From assembly GCA_937957985.1 (NCBI GenBank), contig CALGOH010000299.1, positions 1 to 12,531 on the forward strand: 12,531 nucleotides of DNA, written 5' to 3'. Both the position numbers and the translations under genes were made by a program. This DNA comes from an uncultured Verrucomicrobiae bacterium (GTDB lineage Bacteria; Verrucomicrobiota; Verrucomicrobiia; Verrucomicrobiales; Akkermansiaceae). Below are positions 1-8,924 of the stretch, one piece after another. The notes beneath the pieces were generated by a model. It saw only the letters and a list, made by a program, of their open reading frames with translations. It ran no database searches and had not been told where the DNA came from. The first letter of the stretch is position 1; each line of letters starts with the position of its first letter.

Positions 1-1551
1 ACGGCGCGACGGCCGGAAGGGAACCCGCACGCCGCGCGCCGCGATCACGGGACGACCGGCCGCCAGATCATCGGCATCGACCCTGAGCGCGCGCGGAATC
101 CTCTCGGTGGATGTCACGGCGACCGGCTCGGCCACCGGGATCTCCGGCTCGGGCTCCTGGTCGTTGTCGTCGCCCTTCGCGATCGTGTCGTCGGGAAGCA
201 CGGTCCCCGATTTCCAATGGTGAAGCTCGTGATCCCTCGCACCGTTGTGCACCACCTTGCCACTCTTGTCGAAATGCGAGGGCGGCATGAGCCAGAGCAT
301 CGACAGCGTGCGGCGGTCGTCGGTCGACTTCTCGCTGTTGAACACCTCGGCGCCGTCGGCCTCGACGACCACCTGCTGCAGCCGCGCCCGGTCGGCCACC
401 GTATCGAAGCGCTCTTCGTTGCCGACCATCCCGATCCCCACGTCCTTCAGGTCCGCACCGCTCAGCGGACTCAGCGCGAGATCGTCGCCCGAGATGACGA
501 ACTTCTGCGGCTCGGGATCATCCGACAAGGGATCGGCGGAAGAGGTGAGCAGGAACTTCTTCCCTCCCGCGGAGAGATACACCGGATTCCGCGTCCCCGG
601 CCGCTCGCCGCCGCCGGTCACCAGCGTCACCTTCACCGAGCCGACCTTCGCGCCCTCGACCGGCGCCGGTTTGAACTTCTCGTCATCCTCCACATACCAC
701 GGGTGGAAGCCCGACGACCGGGCGAGCAGATCGCGGAACGGCCCGGCGATCTTCTCGAGCTGGGCCTCCTGCTGGTCGAGCAGCGCCTTGTCCGACGCCC
801 CGGCCAGTCCGGTGGAAACGTAGGACTTCAGATCCTCCACGCTTCTCGCCAGTTCCTCGAACTCGGGCATCTTCTCGTCGAGTTCGGTGTCGATCTTCTC
901 CAACTGGCCGGCGGGGCTTCCATCGACGGAATCATTCGCGGCGAAGAGCTGGCCGTTGACCTCGATGCGATAGCCTGCCAGCACCCAGTCGCCGTCGCCC
1001 CGCGACGCGAAACCGATCGACTGCAGGTCGCCTACGGTGAGCGCGGAGAGCAGCTCCGGCGTCGTGTTCAGGATGTCCTGACCGCGTTCGCCTCCGGTCG
1101 AGAACTCGAAGCTCGCGCTCGCGCCCGCGGGGATCCGGTTCTCGCCCCGGGCCAGGCTCGACTTCTGAGGAAAGGCCGCGAAGGCGGGGGACCGGGATTC
1201 CGTTCCCAAAGGATAAAGCCGCAACGGAAAGCCGGTGCCGAGGAACAGGTCCACCGGTTCGTCGAGATCGTTCCCGCCACCGACGCTGAGCGTCACGCGG
1301 ATCCGCTCCACCGGTTCGGCGGGATCGAGCTGTCCCATCCGGAAGCCCACTCGCTCGTCGTCGGGCGAGGCTTCGCCCGCGTCGTCCGGCGCGGCGACAC
1401 CCGCCACGGGCGGCTTGCCGTCCTCCGCCGCCCGGAACCTGTCGATCAAGCCCGGGCCGTAGAGCACTCCCGCTCCACCGATCACGCCCGAGAGCACCCC
1501 GACTCCCAGCACTGCCCAGATACCGCCTCCTCCGCCTTTTGCCGCACTCAT
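1..1551 (-). CDS. Membrane-anchored protein with two PLAT-like repeated segments (partial, C-terminus off the left edge)
   Basis: I do not recognise this as a named gene. From the ATG at 1551 the reading frame is open to base 1, giving 517 residues with no stop, so the gene continues beyond the window. Residues 1-9 are a short Gly-rich head. Residues about 10-31 form one hydrophobic helix, probably an uncleaved anchor with the rest outside the membrane. Two similar segments follow, about 82-206 and 303-407. Each opens with a V-T-L strand and GGG, contains a D-L-x-x-[IV]-G motif, and ends in a strand with VNG or ADG then F. That pattern resembles PLAT/LH2-type beta sandwiches, but this is inference from pattern only. 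Between them, residues 213-275 are charged and heptad-like, probably coiled coil. Residues 460-480 are an acidic, Pro-rich linker. A weak AGAAAGA precedes the start. It is divergent from thrB. Function unknown. Confidence 0.75.
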   Translation of the reverse strand, partial: MSAAKGGGGGIWAVLGVGVLSGVIGGAGVLYGPGLIDRFRAAEDGKPPVAGVAAPDDAGEASPDDERVGFRMGQLDPAEPVERIRVTLSVGGGNDLDEPVDLFLGTGFPLRLYPLGTESRSPAFAAFPQKSSLARGENRIPAGASASFEFSTGGERGQDILNTTPELLSALTVGDLQSIGFASRGDGDWVLAGYRIEVNGQLFAANDSVDGSPAGQLEKIDTELDEKMPEFEELARSVEDLKSYVSTGLAGASDKALLDQQEAQLEKIAGPFRDLLARSSGFHPWYVEDDEKFKPAPVEGAKVGSVKVTLVTGGGERPGTRNPVYLSAGGKKFLLTSSADPLSDDPEPQKFVISGDDLALSPLSGADLKDVGIGMVGNEERFDTVADRARLQQVVVEADGAEVFNSEKSTDDRRTLSMLWLMPPSHFDKSGKVVHNGARDHELHHWKSGTVLPDDTIAKGDDNDQEPEPEIPVAEPVAVTSTERIPRALRVDADDLAAGRPVIAARGVRVPFRPSRR

Positions 1552-1768
1552 CGATTCTTTCTGTTAGGTTGACGATTCAAGCCTCAAGTCTGCGTCGCGT
1601 GGACTCGGCATGGCAAGCATCAACCATGTTGTTCAGATGACCGGAAATATCACTCCGCCCGCATAATCAACTCGTGGCGCGGGTGCCGGAACCGCCCCGC
1701 AACGCCTCTCCGTTGTGAGGCACCCGGGATTCGACAAGGGACTGGCTTGCTGCTAAAGCCCCCGCCCC
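1552..1768. promoter_or_regulatory. Divergent intergenic region between the left gene and thrB
   Basis: This 217-base gap must hold the promoters for both divergent genes. I see no convincing -35/-10 pair on either strand; CATAAT at 1662-1667 is a possible -10 toward thrB but lacks a good -35. There is structure near thrB. A stem at 1680-1687/1719-1726 (8 bp) encloses a second stem at 1700-1704/1711-1715 (5 bp). A 5-bp stem at 1744-1748/1756-1760 ends eight bases before the thrB ATG. A ten-codon reading frame at 1637-1666 encodes MTGNITPPA, with two Thr and one Ile codon, but has no ribosome binding site. Attenuation control of thrBC is conceivable but unproven, because no hairpin is followed by a T-run. 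Confidence 0.35.
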
Positions 1769-2731
1769 ATGCTCAACGAAGCCGTTCAGGAAGTGCGCGT
1801 TTTCGCCCCCGCCACCGTCGCCAACGTGGCCTGCGGCTACGACGTGCTCGGGTTCGCCATCGACTCGCCCGGCGACGAGATCGTCGTCCGCCACCACGAG
1901 AAACCCGGCCTGCACATCACCTCGATCACCGGCGACGACGGCAAGCTGCCCAAGTCCGCCGAGAAGAACACCGCCGGCGTCGCGGCGCTCGACCTGCTGC
2001 GCCACCTCGGCATGACGGACCGCGGCGTCGAGATGGAGATCCACAAGAAGATGCCCTTCGGCTCCGGACTCGGCTCGTCGGCCGCCTCGGCCGTCGCCGG
2101 CGCCTACGCGGTCAACAAGCTCATCGGCGAGCCCCTCACCAAGCAGCAGCTCCTGCCCTTCGCCATGGCCGGCGAGGCCTCGGCCGACGGCGCCTGGCAC
2201 GCCGACAACGTCGCCCCCTGCCTGTTCGGCGGCATCGTCTTCATCCGCAGCAACGAGGAACTCGACGTCGCCCAGCTCCCCGCCCCGGAAAACCTGTGGG
2301 CCGCCGTGGTCCACCCCGACATCGAGATCCTCACCAAGGTCGCCCGCGAGATCCTGCCCAAGGACATCCCGCTGGTGAACGCCACCCAGCAGATCGGCAA
2401 CCTCGGCGGACTGCTGTGCGGCATCATCCAGAGCGACTACGGTCTCATCTCCCGCTCCATCCACGACGTCATCGCCGAGCCGCGCCGCCAGAAGCTCATC
2501 CCGGAGTTCTACAAGGCCAAGCGCGCCGCGATGGCCGCCGGCGCCCTCGGCTTCTCGATTTCCGGTGCCGGCCCCTCGGTCTTCGCCCTGTGCGAGGGCG
2601 AGGAAACCGCGCGCAAGGTCGGCGAAGCGGTCTCGAAGGTCTTCTTTGCCGTGCCGCTGGAAAACCAGATCCACGTCTCGAAGATCAACCCCCACGGCGT
2701 GCACGTGGTGGAGGAGAAGTCGGCGAACTAA
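1769..2731 (+). CDS. thrB: Homoserine kinase (GHMP kinase family)
   Basis: This cytoplasmic enzyme phosphorylates the hydroxyl of L-homoserine with ATP to give O-phosphohomoserine, the substrate of the threonine synthase encoded next. The 320-residue length is normal for ThrB. The N-terminus has the family's A-P-A-T-V-A-N-V-x-x-G-Y-D-x-L-G-F pattern at residues 13-29. The GHMP phosphate-binding loop P-F-G-S-G-L-G-S-S-A-A-S-A is at 96-108. The C-terminal GHMP motif G-F-S-I-S-G-A-G-P-S is at 261-270. The start is fixed at this ATG by an in-frame TAA at 1754-1756. No strong Shine-Dalgarno sequence is visible. thrC starts 18 bases after the stop, so the two are almost certainly one transcript. 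Homoserine dehydrogenase (hom), often found with them, is not in the window. Identification is confident from motifs and from the neighbouring thrC. Confidence 0.96.
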   Translation: MLNEAVQEVRVFAPATVANVACGYDVLGFAIDSPGDEIVVRHHEKPGLHITSITGDDGKLPKSAEKNTAGVAALDLLRHLGMTDRGVEMEIHKKMPFGSGLGSSAASAVAGAYAVNKLIGEPLTKQQLLPFAMAGEASADGAWHADNVAPCLFGGIVFIRSNEELDVAQLPAPENLWAAVVHPDIEILTKVAREILPKDIPLVNATQQIGNLGGLLCGIIQSDYGLISRSIHDVIAEPRRQKLIPEFYKAKRAAMAAGALGFSISGAGPSVFALCEGEETARKVGEAVSKVFFAVPLENQIHVSKINPHGVHVVEEKSAN

Positions 2732-2749
2732 CAGATCTCCGCATTTCGA

Positions 2750-4042
2750 ATGCGCTATCACTCGACCAACAACCCGGCCCACCGCGTCGATCTGAAGGAG
2801 GCGATCCTGCGCTCGCTGCCGCCGGACAACGGGCTCTACATGCCCGACACGCTGCCGGTGCTCGGCGATGACTTCTGGCGGATCTGGCGCGACCTTTCGT
2901 TCCAGGAGATCGGCTACGCGGTGGCCGAGGCCTTCTTCGGCGAGGACGTGCCGGAGGACGCGCTGGCCGGGATCGTCGACGGCACGCTCGAGTTCGACGC
3001 ACCCGTCGTTTCGTTGGCGGAGCACGACCACATCCTCGAACTCTTCCATGGGCCCACGCTCGCCTTCAAGGACTTCGGGGCACGCTTCATGGCGCGGTTG
3101 ATGGGTTGGCTGACCCGCGACGAGGACCGCGAGCTGACCGTGCTGGTCGCCACCTCGGGCGACACCGGCGGGGCCGTCGCCTCGGCCTTCCACCACGTCG
3201 AGGGCACCCGCGTCTTCATCCTCTATCCGAAGGGCAAGGTCTCCGGGCTGCAGGAGAAGCAGCTCACCACCCTCGGCGGCAACATCCACGCGCTGGAGGT
3301 GGACGGCTCCTTCGACGACTGCCAGCGGCTTGTGAAGTCGGCCTTCCTCGACCGCGATCTGTCGGAGCGGCTCAATCTGACCTCCGCCAACTCGATCAAC
3401 CTCGCGCGGCTCGTTCCGCAGAGCTTCTACTACATCCATAGTTCCCGACAGGTGGAGGCAACACCCGCCTTCGTCGTGCCGAGCGGCAACTTCGGCAACC
3501 TCACCGCCGGGCTCATGGCCCACCGCCTCGGACTGCCGGTCGCCGGCTTCGTCGCCGCAACCAACATCAACGACGTCGTTCCCGAATACCTTGCCAGCGG
3601 CGACTACCGGCCGCGCCCGAGCGCCGCGACCATCTCCAACGCGATGGACGTCGGCTCGCCGTCGAACTTCGCCCGCATGCAGGCGATCTTCGGCAAGTCG
3701 TGGGAGGAGATGAAGGCGGTCATCGACGGCTTCGCCTTCGACGACGCCACCACCCGCAACGCGATCCGCGAGGTCTGGGAAACCCATCGCTACGCCATCG
3801 ACCCCCACGGCGCGGTCGGCTGGCTCGCCGCGCGGCGATGGCGTGAATCGCATCCGGGCATCCCCACGATCACCCTCGAGACCGCCCACCCGGCGAAGTT
3901 TCTCGACGTCATGGAGGAGGAACTCGGCGCCAACACCGTCGCCATCCCCGAACGCCTCGCCATCCTCGCAGACCGGGAAAAGGTCGCCACGCCGATGGGT
4001 GCCGACGAGAGCGAGTTCAAGGCATGGCTCGAGTCACGCTGA
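2750..4042 (+). CDS. thrC: Threonine synthase (PLP-dependent, E. coli ThrC-like)
   Basis: It converts O-phospho-L-homoserine and water to L-threonine and phosphate in the cytoplasm, the last step of threonine synthesis. The 430 residues match the E. coli-type ThrC. Residues 1-35 have the typical start, M-R-Y-H-S-T-N followed by a P-x-D-N-G-L-Y-M-P motif. The PLP Schiff-base lysine is expected at K107 in L-A-F-K-D-F-G-A-R-F (104-113). The Ser/Thr-rich phosphate-contact motif A-T-S-G-D-T-G-G-A is at 134-142, and the PLP phosphate loop P-S-G-N-F-G-N at 244-250. All key motifs are intact. It sits 18 bases after thrB in the same direction. The reading frame ends with TGA at 4040-4042, and a REP-like hairpin element begins six bases later. 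An ATG overlapping its 3' end (4024) is in the sulfatase frame but is not the likely sulfatase start. Confidence 0.96.
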   Translation: MRYHSTNNPAHRVDLKEAILRSLPPDNGLYMPDTLPVLGDDFWRIWRDLSFQEIGYAVAEAFFGEDVPEDALAGIVDGTLEFDAPVVSLAEHDHILELFHGPTLAFKDFGARFMARLMGWLTRDEDRELTVLVATSGDTGGAVASAFHHVEGTRVFILYPKGKVSGLQEKQLTTLGGNIHALEVDGSFDDCQRLVKSAFLDRDLSERLNLTSANSINLARLVPQSFYYIHSSRQVEATPAFVVPSGNFGNLTAGLMAHRLGLPVAGFVAATNINDVVPEYLASGDYRPRPSAATISNAMDVGSPSNFARMQAIFGKSWEEMKAVIDGFAFDDATTRNAIREVWETHRYAIDPHGAVGWLAARRWRESHPGIPTITLETAHPAKFLDVMEEELGANTVAIPERLAILADREKVATPMGADESEFKAWLESR

Positions 4043-4048
4043 GCTTTC

Positions 4049-4073
4049 GGAGCATCGACATTCCTGTCGATCA
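4049..4073 (+). repeat. REP-like hairpin element, family I, copy 1
   Basis: GGAG at 4049-4052, one base, then the palindrome ATCGACA-TTCC-TGTCGAT (4054-4071), followed by CA. The stem is a perfect 7 bp with a TTCC loop. It begins six bases after the thrC stop and reads in the same direction as thrC. The same element occurs three more times at 5556-5647. A GGAG or GTAG tetranucleotide directly 5' of a hairpin is the known signature of REPs associated with RAYT transposases. Assigning it to that class is inference. It lies between thrC and the sulfatase start and could also end or stabilise the thrBC transcript. Confidence 0.8.
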
Positions 4074-4095
4074 ATCCATCCTCGATCCGCCGTCC

Positions 4096-5550
4096 ATGAA
4101 AGTCCTCGCCTTCGCGATCCTCGGGTTCCTCATCCCCCCCGCCCTCACCGCCGCCGCGCCGAAGCGCCCGAACATCATCATCCTCTACATCGACGATCTC
4201 GCGCGCGGCGACGTCGGCGCTTTCGGCTGTCCCGACCCCGGCACCGGGAACATCGACCGCCTCGCCGACGAGGGCATGCGCCTGCTCAACGCCTACACCC
4301 ACAACGCCCCGTGCAGCCCGAGCCGCACCGCGCTGATGATGGGGGCCTACACCCAGCGCTGGGGAAAGTATGGCCTGTCCCGCGGCGTGCCGATTCCCGA
4401 CGACAAGCCGACGCTCGCCGAGACCCTCCGCGACGCCGGCTACCACACGGGATTCATCGGCTTCGAGAAGTGGGACATCGGCCGCTGGGACCAGGGCGCA
4501 CTCGACCGCGGCTTCGTCGAGGCCGCCAGGCAGACTCCGCGCCGCAAGCCTGGGGAAGGCGCGGAGAGTGGCTCATGGTATGTCGGCATCGACGGTTCCT
4601 ACCTCACCGAGACCGAAGGTGACTACGCCGTCGATTTCATCTCCCGGCACGGCAAGACCGAGCAGCCCTTCTTCCTCTACTATGTCCCGCTGGCGGTCCA
4701 CACGCCGCTGCACGAGGTGCCGAAGAAGTACCTCGACCAGCTCTACCCCGGCCACGAGGGGAAATACAAACCACGCGAGTTCCTGCGCGCCTCCCTGCTC
4801 GCGCTCGACATCCAGATCGGACGCATCCTGGACCAGCTCGACGAGATGGGCATCGCCGAGGAAACCCTGGTCATCTTCGGCAGCGACAACGGCGGCGACC
4901 CCGGCGCGCAGGCCCGGCCGCTTCCCTACCGCGGCGGCAAGGGCGGCGTGAACCGCTCGAATCTCCAGTGGGAGGGCAACTACCGCATGCCGACCATCAT
5001 CTCATGGCCCGGCACCATCCCGGCGGGCGAAAGCTACCCGGGCATGGCGAGCACCATCGACTTCTACGCCACCGCCGCCGCCGTCGCCGAAACCCCGCTG
5101 CCCGACCACTGCGAAGGAATCAACCTGCTGCCATTGCTGCTAAAAAAGCAGCAGCCCGACCCCGACCGCATCCTGTTCTGGAACACCCACGGCTCGGAGA
5201 TCGCGCGCTGGAAGCAGTGGCGGATCGTCAATTTCCGCGACGAGGGCTGGCGGCTCTACGACATCGAGGCCGACCCCGGCGAGACCACCGACCTGGCAAA
5301 GGAGAAGCCTGAGGTGCTCGAGACGATGATCGTCCGCTACGACGCTTGGCTCGACGAGATGGCCGCCCCGGTGGAGCCGGTCCGCCCGCCGGACGAGGTC
5401 TATCCGCACAGCGCCTTCGGCCGCCACGCCCGGCGTCCCTTCGGCACCGGCTGGATCACCGTCGACGAGTGGGACGAGATCAAGGACGACCCGGAGCAGT
5501 GGGGTGAGGGTCCCGCCCGCGAGCGGATGCTGAAGGAGATGGGACGATAG
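4096..5550 (+). CDS. Exported sulfatase (arylsulfatase A-type, formylglycine-dependent)
   Basis: It probably hydrolyses sulfate esters, perhaps on sulfated polysaccharides, outside the cytoplasm. The 484 residues begin with a signal peptide (1-21, cleavage near A-A-A-P). The metal-binding motif Y-I-D-D-L at 31-35 follows directly. The sulfatase signature C-S-P-S-R at 73-77 makes C73 the cysteine to be converted to formylglycine. Further family features are V-H-T-P at 201-204, the metal-binding S-D-N-G-G at 263-267 and R-G-G-K-G at 279-283. The usual G-K-W-H-L-G motif reads E-K-W-D-I-G (124-129), with Asp at the normal His position. I chose ATG 4096 because it begins the signal peptide; the upstream ATG at 4024 would translate a REP element and overlap thrC. 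An A-AAA-AAG heptamer lies at 5142-5148. No sulfatase-maturing enzyme is in the window. The substrate cannot be told from sequence. Confidence 0.93.
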   Translation: MKVLAFAILGFLIPPALTAAAPKRPNIIILYIDDLARGDVGAFGCPDPGTGNIDRLADEGMRLLNAYTHNAPCSPSRTALMMGAYTQRWGKYGLSRGVPIPDDKPTLAETLRDAGYHTGFIGFEKWDIGRWDQGALDRGFVEAARQTPRRKPGEGAESGSWYVGIDGSYLTETEGDYAVDFISRHGKTEQPFFLYYVPLAVHTPLHEVPKKYLDQLYPGHEGKYKPREFLRASLLALDIQIGRILDQLDEMGIAEETLVIFGSDNGGDPGAQARPLPYRGGKGGVNRSNLQWEGNYRMPTIISWPGTIPAGESYPGMASTIDFYATAAAVAETPLPDHCEGINLLPLLLKKQQPDPDRILFWNTHGSEIARWKQWRIVNFRDEGWRLYDIEADPGETTDLAKEKPEVLETMIVRYDAWLDEMAAPVEPVRPPDEVYPHSAFGRHARRPFGTGWITVDEWDEIKDDPEQWGEGPARERMLKEMGR

Positions 5551-5555
5551 CGTCC

Positions 5556-5572
5556 GGAGGATCGACATTCCC
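5556..5572 (+). repeat. REP-like family I, truncated copy 2
   Basis: GGAG at 5556-5559, one base, then ATCGACATTCC. The right stem arm is missing: after 17 bases the sequence restarts as the next copy at 5573. It begins five bases after the sulfatase TAG and reads in the same direction as that gene. The exact 17-base period with the following copy suggests a slippage duplication or a partial insertion. Confidence 0.7.
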
Positions 5573-5597
5573 GGGGAATCGACATTCCTGTCGATCA
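5573..5597 (+). repeat. REP-like family I, copy 3
   Basis: GGGG (a one-base variant of GGAG) plus A, then the full ATCGACA-TTCC-TGTCGAT hairpin followed by CA. Bases 5577-5597 are a perfect 21-base inverted match to 5623-5643. With the 25-base spacer, the pair could fold into one long hairpin in the transcripts of the converging sulfatase and glpK genes. Confidence 0.8.
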
Positions 5598-5622
5598 AGC
5601 GATGTCCGGCACCGGCTGCGGC

Positions 5623-5647
5623 TGATCGACAGGAATGTCGATTCTCC
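5623..5647 (-). repeat. REP-like family I, copy 4 (inverted)
   Basis: On the minus strand it reads GGAG (5647-5644), A, then ATCGACA-TTCC-TGTCGAT and CA. Its GGAG abuts the glpK TGA (5648-5650) with no gap, in the direction of glpK. It is inverted relative to copy 3, giving a BIME-like pair with both GGAG tags facing outward. The paired arms are a plausible bidirectional termination or RNA-protection structure; no T-run is present. Confidence 0.8.
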
Positions 5648-7090
<1,443 letters not shown>

Positions 7091-7133
7091 CGCACGAGAC
7101 TCACACAATTTCCTTCGCCGGGACAACCGGAAG

Positions 7134-8924
7134 TTAGAAGGGCCAGAAGCGGGGGATCAGCAGCACGGCGGTGCCCCACAAAAGGAGGTTGAGCGGCAGA
7201 CCGACGCGCGGGAAGTCGCCGAAGCGGTAGCCGCCGGCGCCGTAGACGTAGGTGTTCGTCTGGTAGCCGATCGGAGTCAGGAAACTGGCGCTGGCACCGA
7301 ACATCACGGCCACGATGAAGGGCCGGGCGTCCACGCCCAGCGAGCCCGCGATCGAGATGACCACCGGCGTCAGTAGGATCGCCACGGCGTTGTTCGTCAC
7401 GACCTCGGTGAGTAGCGACGACAGGAGGTAGATCGCGGCAAGGATCGCGAGCGGTCCGAAGGCGTCCATCACGCCGACCACCGAGTGCGCGATCAGCTCG
7501 GCGCCGCCGGTGTTCTCCATCGCGCGGCCGATCCCGAGCATGCCGTAGATGAGAAAGAGGATGTTCCACTCGATGCTGCGGTAGGCGTCGCGCAGGTCGA
7601 CGCAGCGCGTCGCGATGGCGAGCACCGCGCCGACGATCGCCGCGCTGGAGATGGCCATCAGCTCGAAGGCCGCCGACAACACGACGGCGGCGAGAATTCC
7701 GGTGGCGAGAAGCACTCTCGACTTCCGCGGTGCCCGCACGTCGCTCTCGTTGAGGCTGAGGAAATCGCCCTCCTGCCGAAGACGCACGAGGTTGTGGGTC
7801 GGCCCCTCGAGCAGCAGGGTGTCGCCGAAGGCGAGCGGCACGTCCTGATAGCCCTCGTTGAGGTTCTCGCCACGGCGGTGCACCGCGGCGATCACCACGC
7901 CGTAGCGGCGGCGGATCCGCGACTGCCGGATCGACTTGCCGATCAGGCCGCTGCGCGGGCCGATGATGGCCTCGACCGTCTTGATCTCGGTGCCGTGCTC
8001 GTCCGGCGCGCCGTCGTGCTCGTGGAGCATCCGCAGGCCCTTCGATCCACGGATCTCGGCCAGGTGTTTCGCCGTCGCGCGGAACCACAGCACGTCCCGC
8101 TCCTCGAGCAGCAGCGCGTCGAGCGGGATGTCCTCGACGCGGCGACCGTTGCGGCTGACCTCGTACACGAGCACCCGTTTCCGATCGGAGAAGAGCGGAT
8201 GATCGACCAGCCGCTCGCCGGCCAGCGGCGAGTCGCCCACGATCTCCACCGCGCTGCAGAACTGCCGCGTGTCCTCGGCATCGACCAGGCTGCTCACGGT
8301 GCTGCGCGAGGGCAGCAGGTGCCGGCCGACGAAGTAGATGTAGAGAAATCCGACCAGCGAGTAGATCACCCCGAGTCCGGAGATTTCGAAGATCCCGAAC
8401 GGACGCTGACCGTGATCCGCGGCCACGCCGGCGACCAGCAGGTTGGTCGAGGTGCCGATCAGCGTCATCGTCCCGCCGAGGATGCTGAGGAAGGAAAGCG
8501 GGATGAGCACCTTGCTTGCCTTGACGTTCGAGCGGCGGCAGAAGGCCATCAGCACCGGCAGGAACACCACCACCACCGGCGTGTTGTTGAGCAGCGCCGA
8601 GCAGGGCATCGCGATCAGGGCCAGCATCACCAGCACCCGGTTCAGCGAACCGCCGGCGCGCGAGGAAAAGCGGTCGGCGAGCCAGTCGATCGCGCCCGTC
8701 CGGGTCAGCGCGCTGCTGAGCACGAACATCGCCCCGATCGTCAGCGGCGCGGCATTGCTGAAGACCGCGGAGACATCGTTCTCGCGGAGGACGCCGAGCG
8801 CGATCAGCACGGCCATGCCCGCCAGCGCCGCCAGCTCGGGCGCGAGCCACTCCTTGATGAAACAGACGAAGACGACGGCGAGCACGCCGAAGGTCAGCCA
8901 CATCTGAAGCACGTCCCAGGTCAT
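7134..8924 (-). CDS. SLC13/DASS-family anion transporter with two TrkA-C (RCK_C) domains
   Basis: An inner-membrane transporter, probably cation-coupled, for sulfate, another oxyanion or a dicarboxylate; the substrate is not decidable here. Its 596 residues have two membrane halves (about 9-200 and 403-593) flanking a soluble insert (about 215-400). The insert contains two TrkA-C-like domains (about 219-305 and 312-396), the second with P-L-A-F-G-D-T-L-L-L-E-G at 363-374. Repeated Asn/Thr substrate-site motifs are visible: L-L-N-N-T-P (111-116) and G-T-S-T-N (157-161) in the first half, T-N-N-A (510-513) and Q-T-N-T (555-558) in the second. This is the SAC1/YfbS-like layout of the family. A GAGAG about a dozen bases upstream supports the ATG at 8924. 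It precedes glpK on the same strand and is divergent from the STAS-GHKL gene. The module looks intact. Confidence 0.9.
   Translation of the reverse strand: MTWDVLQMWLTFGVLAVVFVCFIKEWLAPELAALAGMAVLIALGVLRENDVSAVFSNAAPLTIGAMFVLSSALTRTGAIDWLADRFSSRAGGSLNRVLVMLALIAMPCSALLNNTPVVVVFLPVLMAFCRRSNVKASKVLIPLSFLSILGGTMTLIGTSTNLLVAGVAADHGQRPFGIFEISGLGVIYSLVGFLYIYFVGRHLLPSRSTVSSLVDAEDTRQFCSAVEIVGDSPLAGERLVDHPLFSDRKRVLVYEVSRNGRRVEDIPLDALLLEERDVLWFRATAKHLAEIRGSKGLRMLHEHDGAPDEHGTEIKTVEAIIGPRSGLIGKSIRQSRIRRRYGVVIAAVHRRGENLNEGYQDVPLAFGDTLLLEGPTHNLVRLRQEGDFLSLNESDVRAPRKSRVLLATGILAAVVLSAAFELMAISSAAIVGAVLAIATRCVDLRDAYRSIEWNILFLIYGMLGIGRAMENTGGAELIAHSVVGVMDAFGPLAILAAIYLLSSLLTEVVTNNAVAILLTPVVISIAGSLGVDARPFIVAVMFGASASFLTPIGYQTNTYVYGAGGYRFGDFPRVGLPLNLLLWGTAVLLIPRFWPF

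Noticed and set aside
217..1572. Long plus-strand reading frame (451 codons, Arg/His rich)
   Set aside because: It is antisense to the minus-strand membrane-anchored gene, whose frame is open to the window edge and has a membrane helix, ordered strands and normal composition.
1667..3889. 740-codon minus-strand reading frame
   Set aside because: It lies opposite thrB and thrC, which have full catalytic motifs. Long antisense frames are expected from GC-rich third positions.
4024..4095. Upstream ATG adding 24 residues to the sulfatase
   Set aside because: It would overlap thrC, translate a REP hairpin and bury the clear signal peptide that begins at 4096.
4049..5647. CRISPR array made of the repeated hairpin
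   Set aside because: Copies are few, irregularly spaced, in both orientations and without equal spacers or cas genes; the GGAG-hairpin plan fits REP elements.
7091..7126. TTG start adding 12 residues to glycerol kinase
   Set aside because: Family members start just before the V-L-A-L-D-Q-G-T-T strand, which fits the ATG at 7090.
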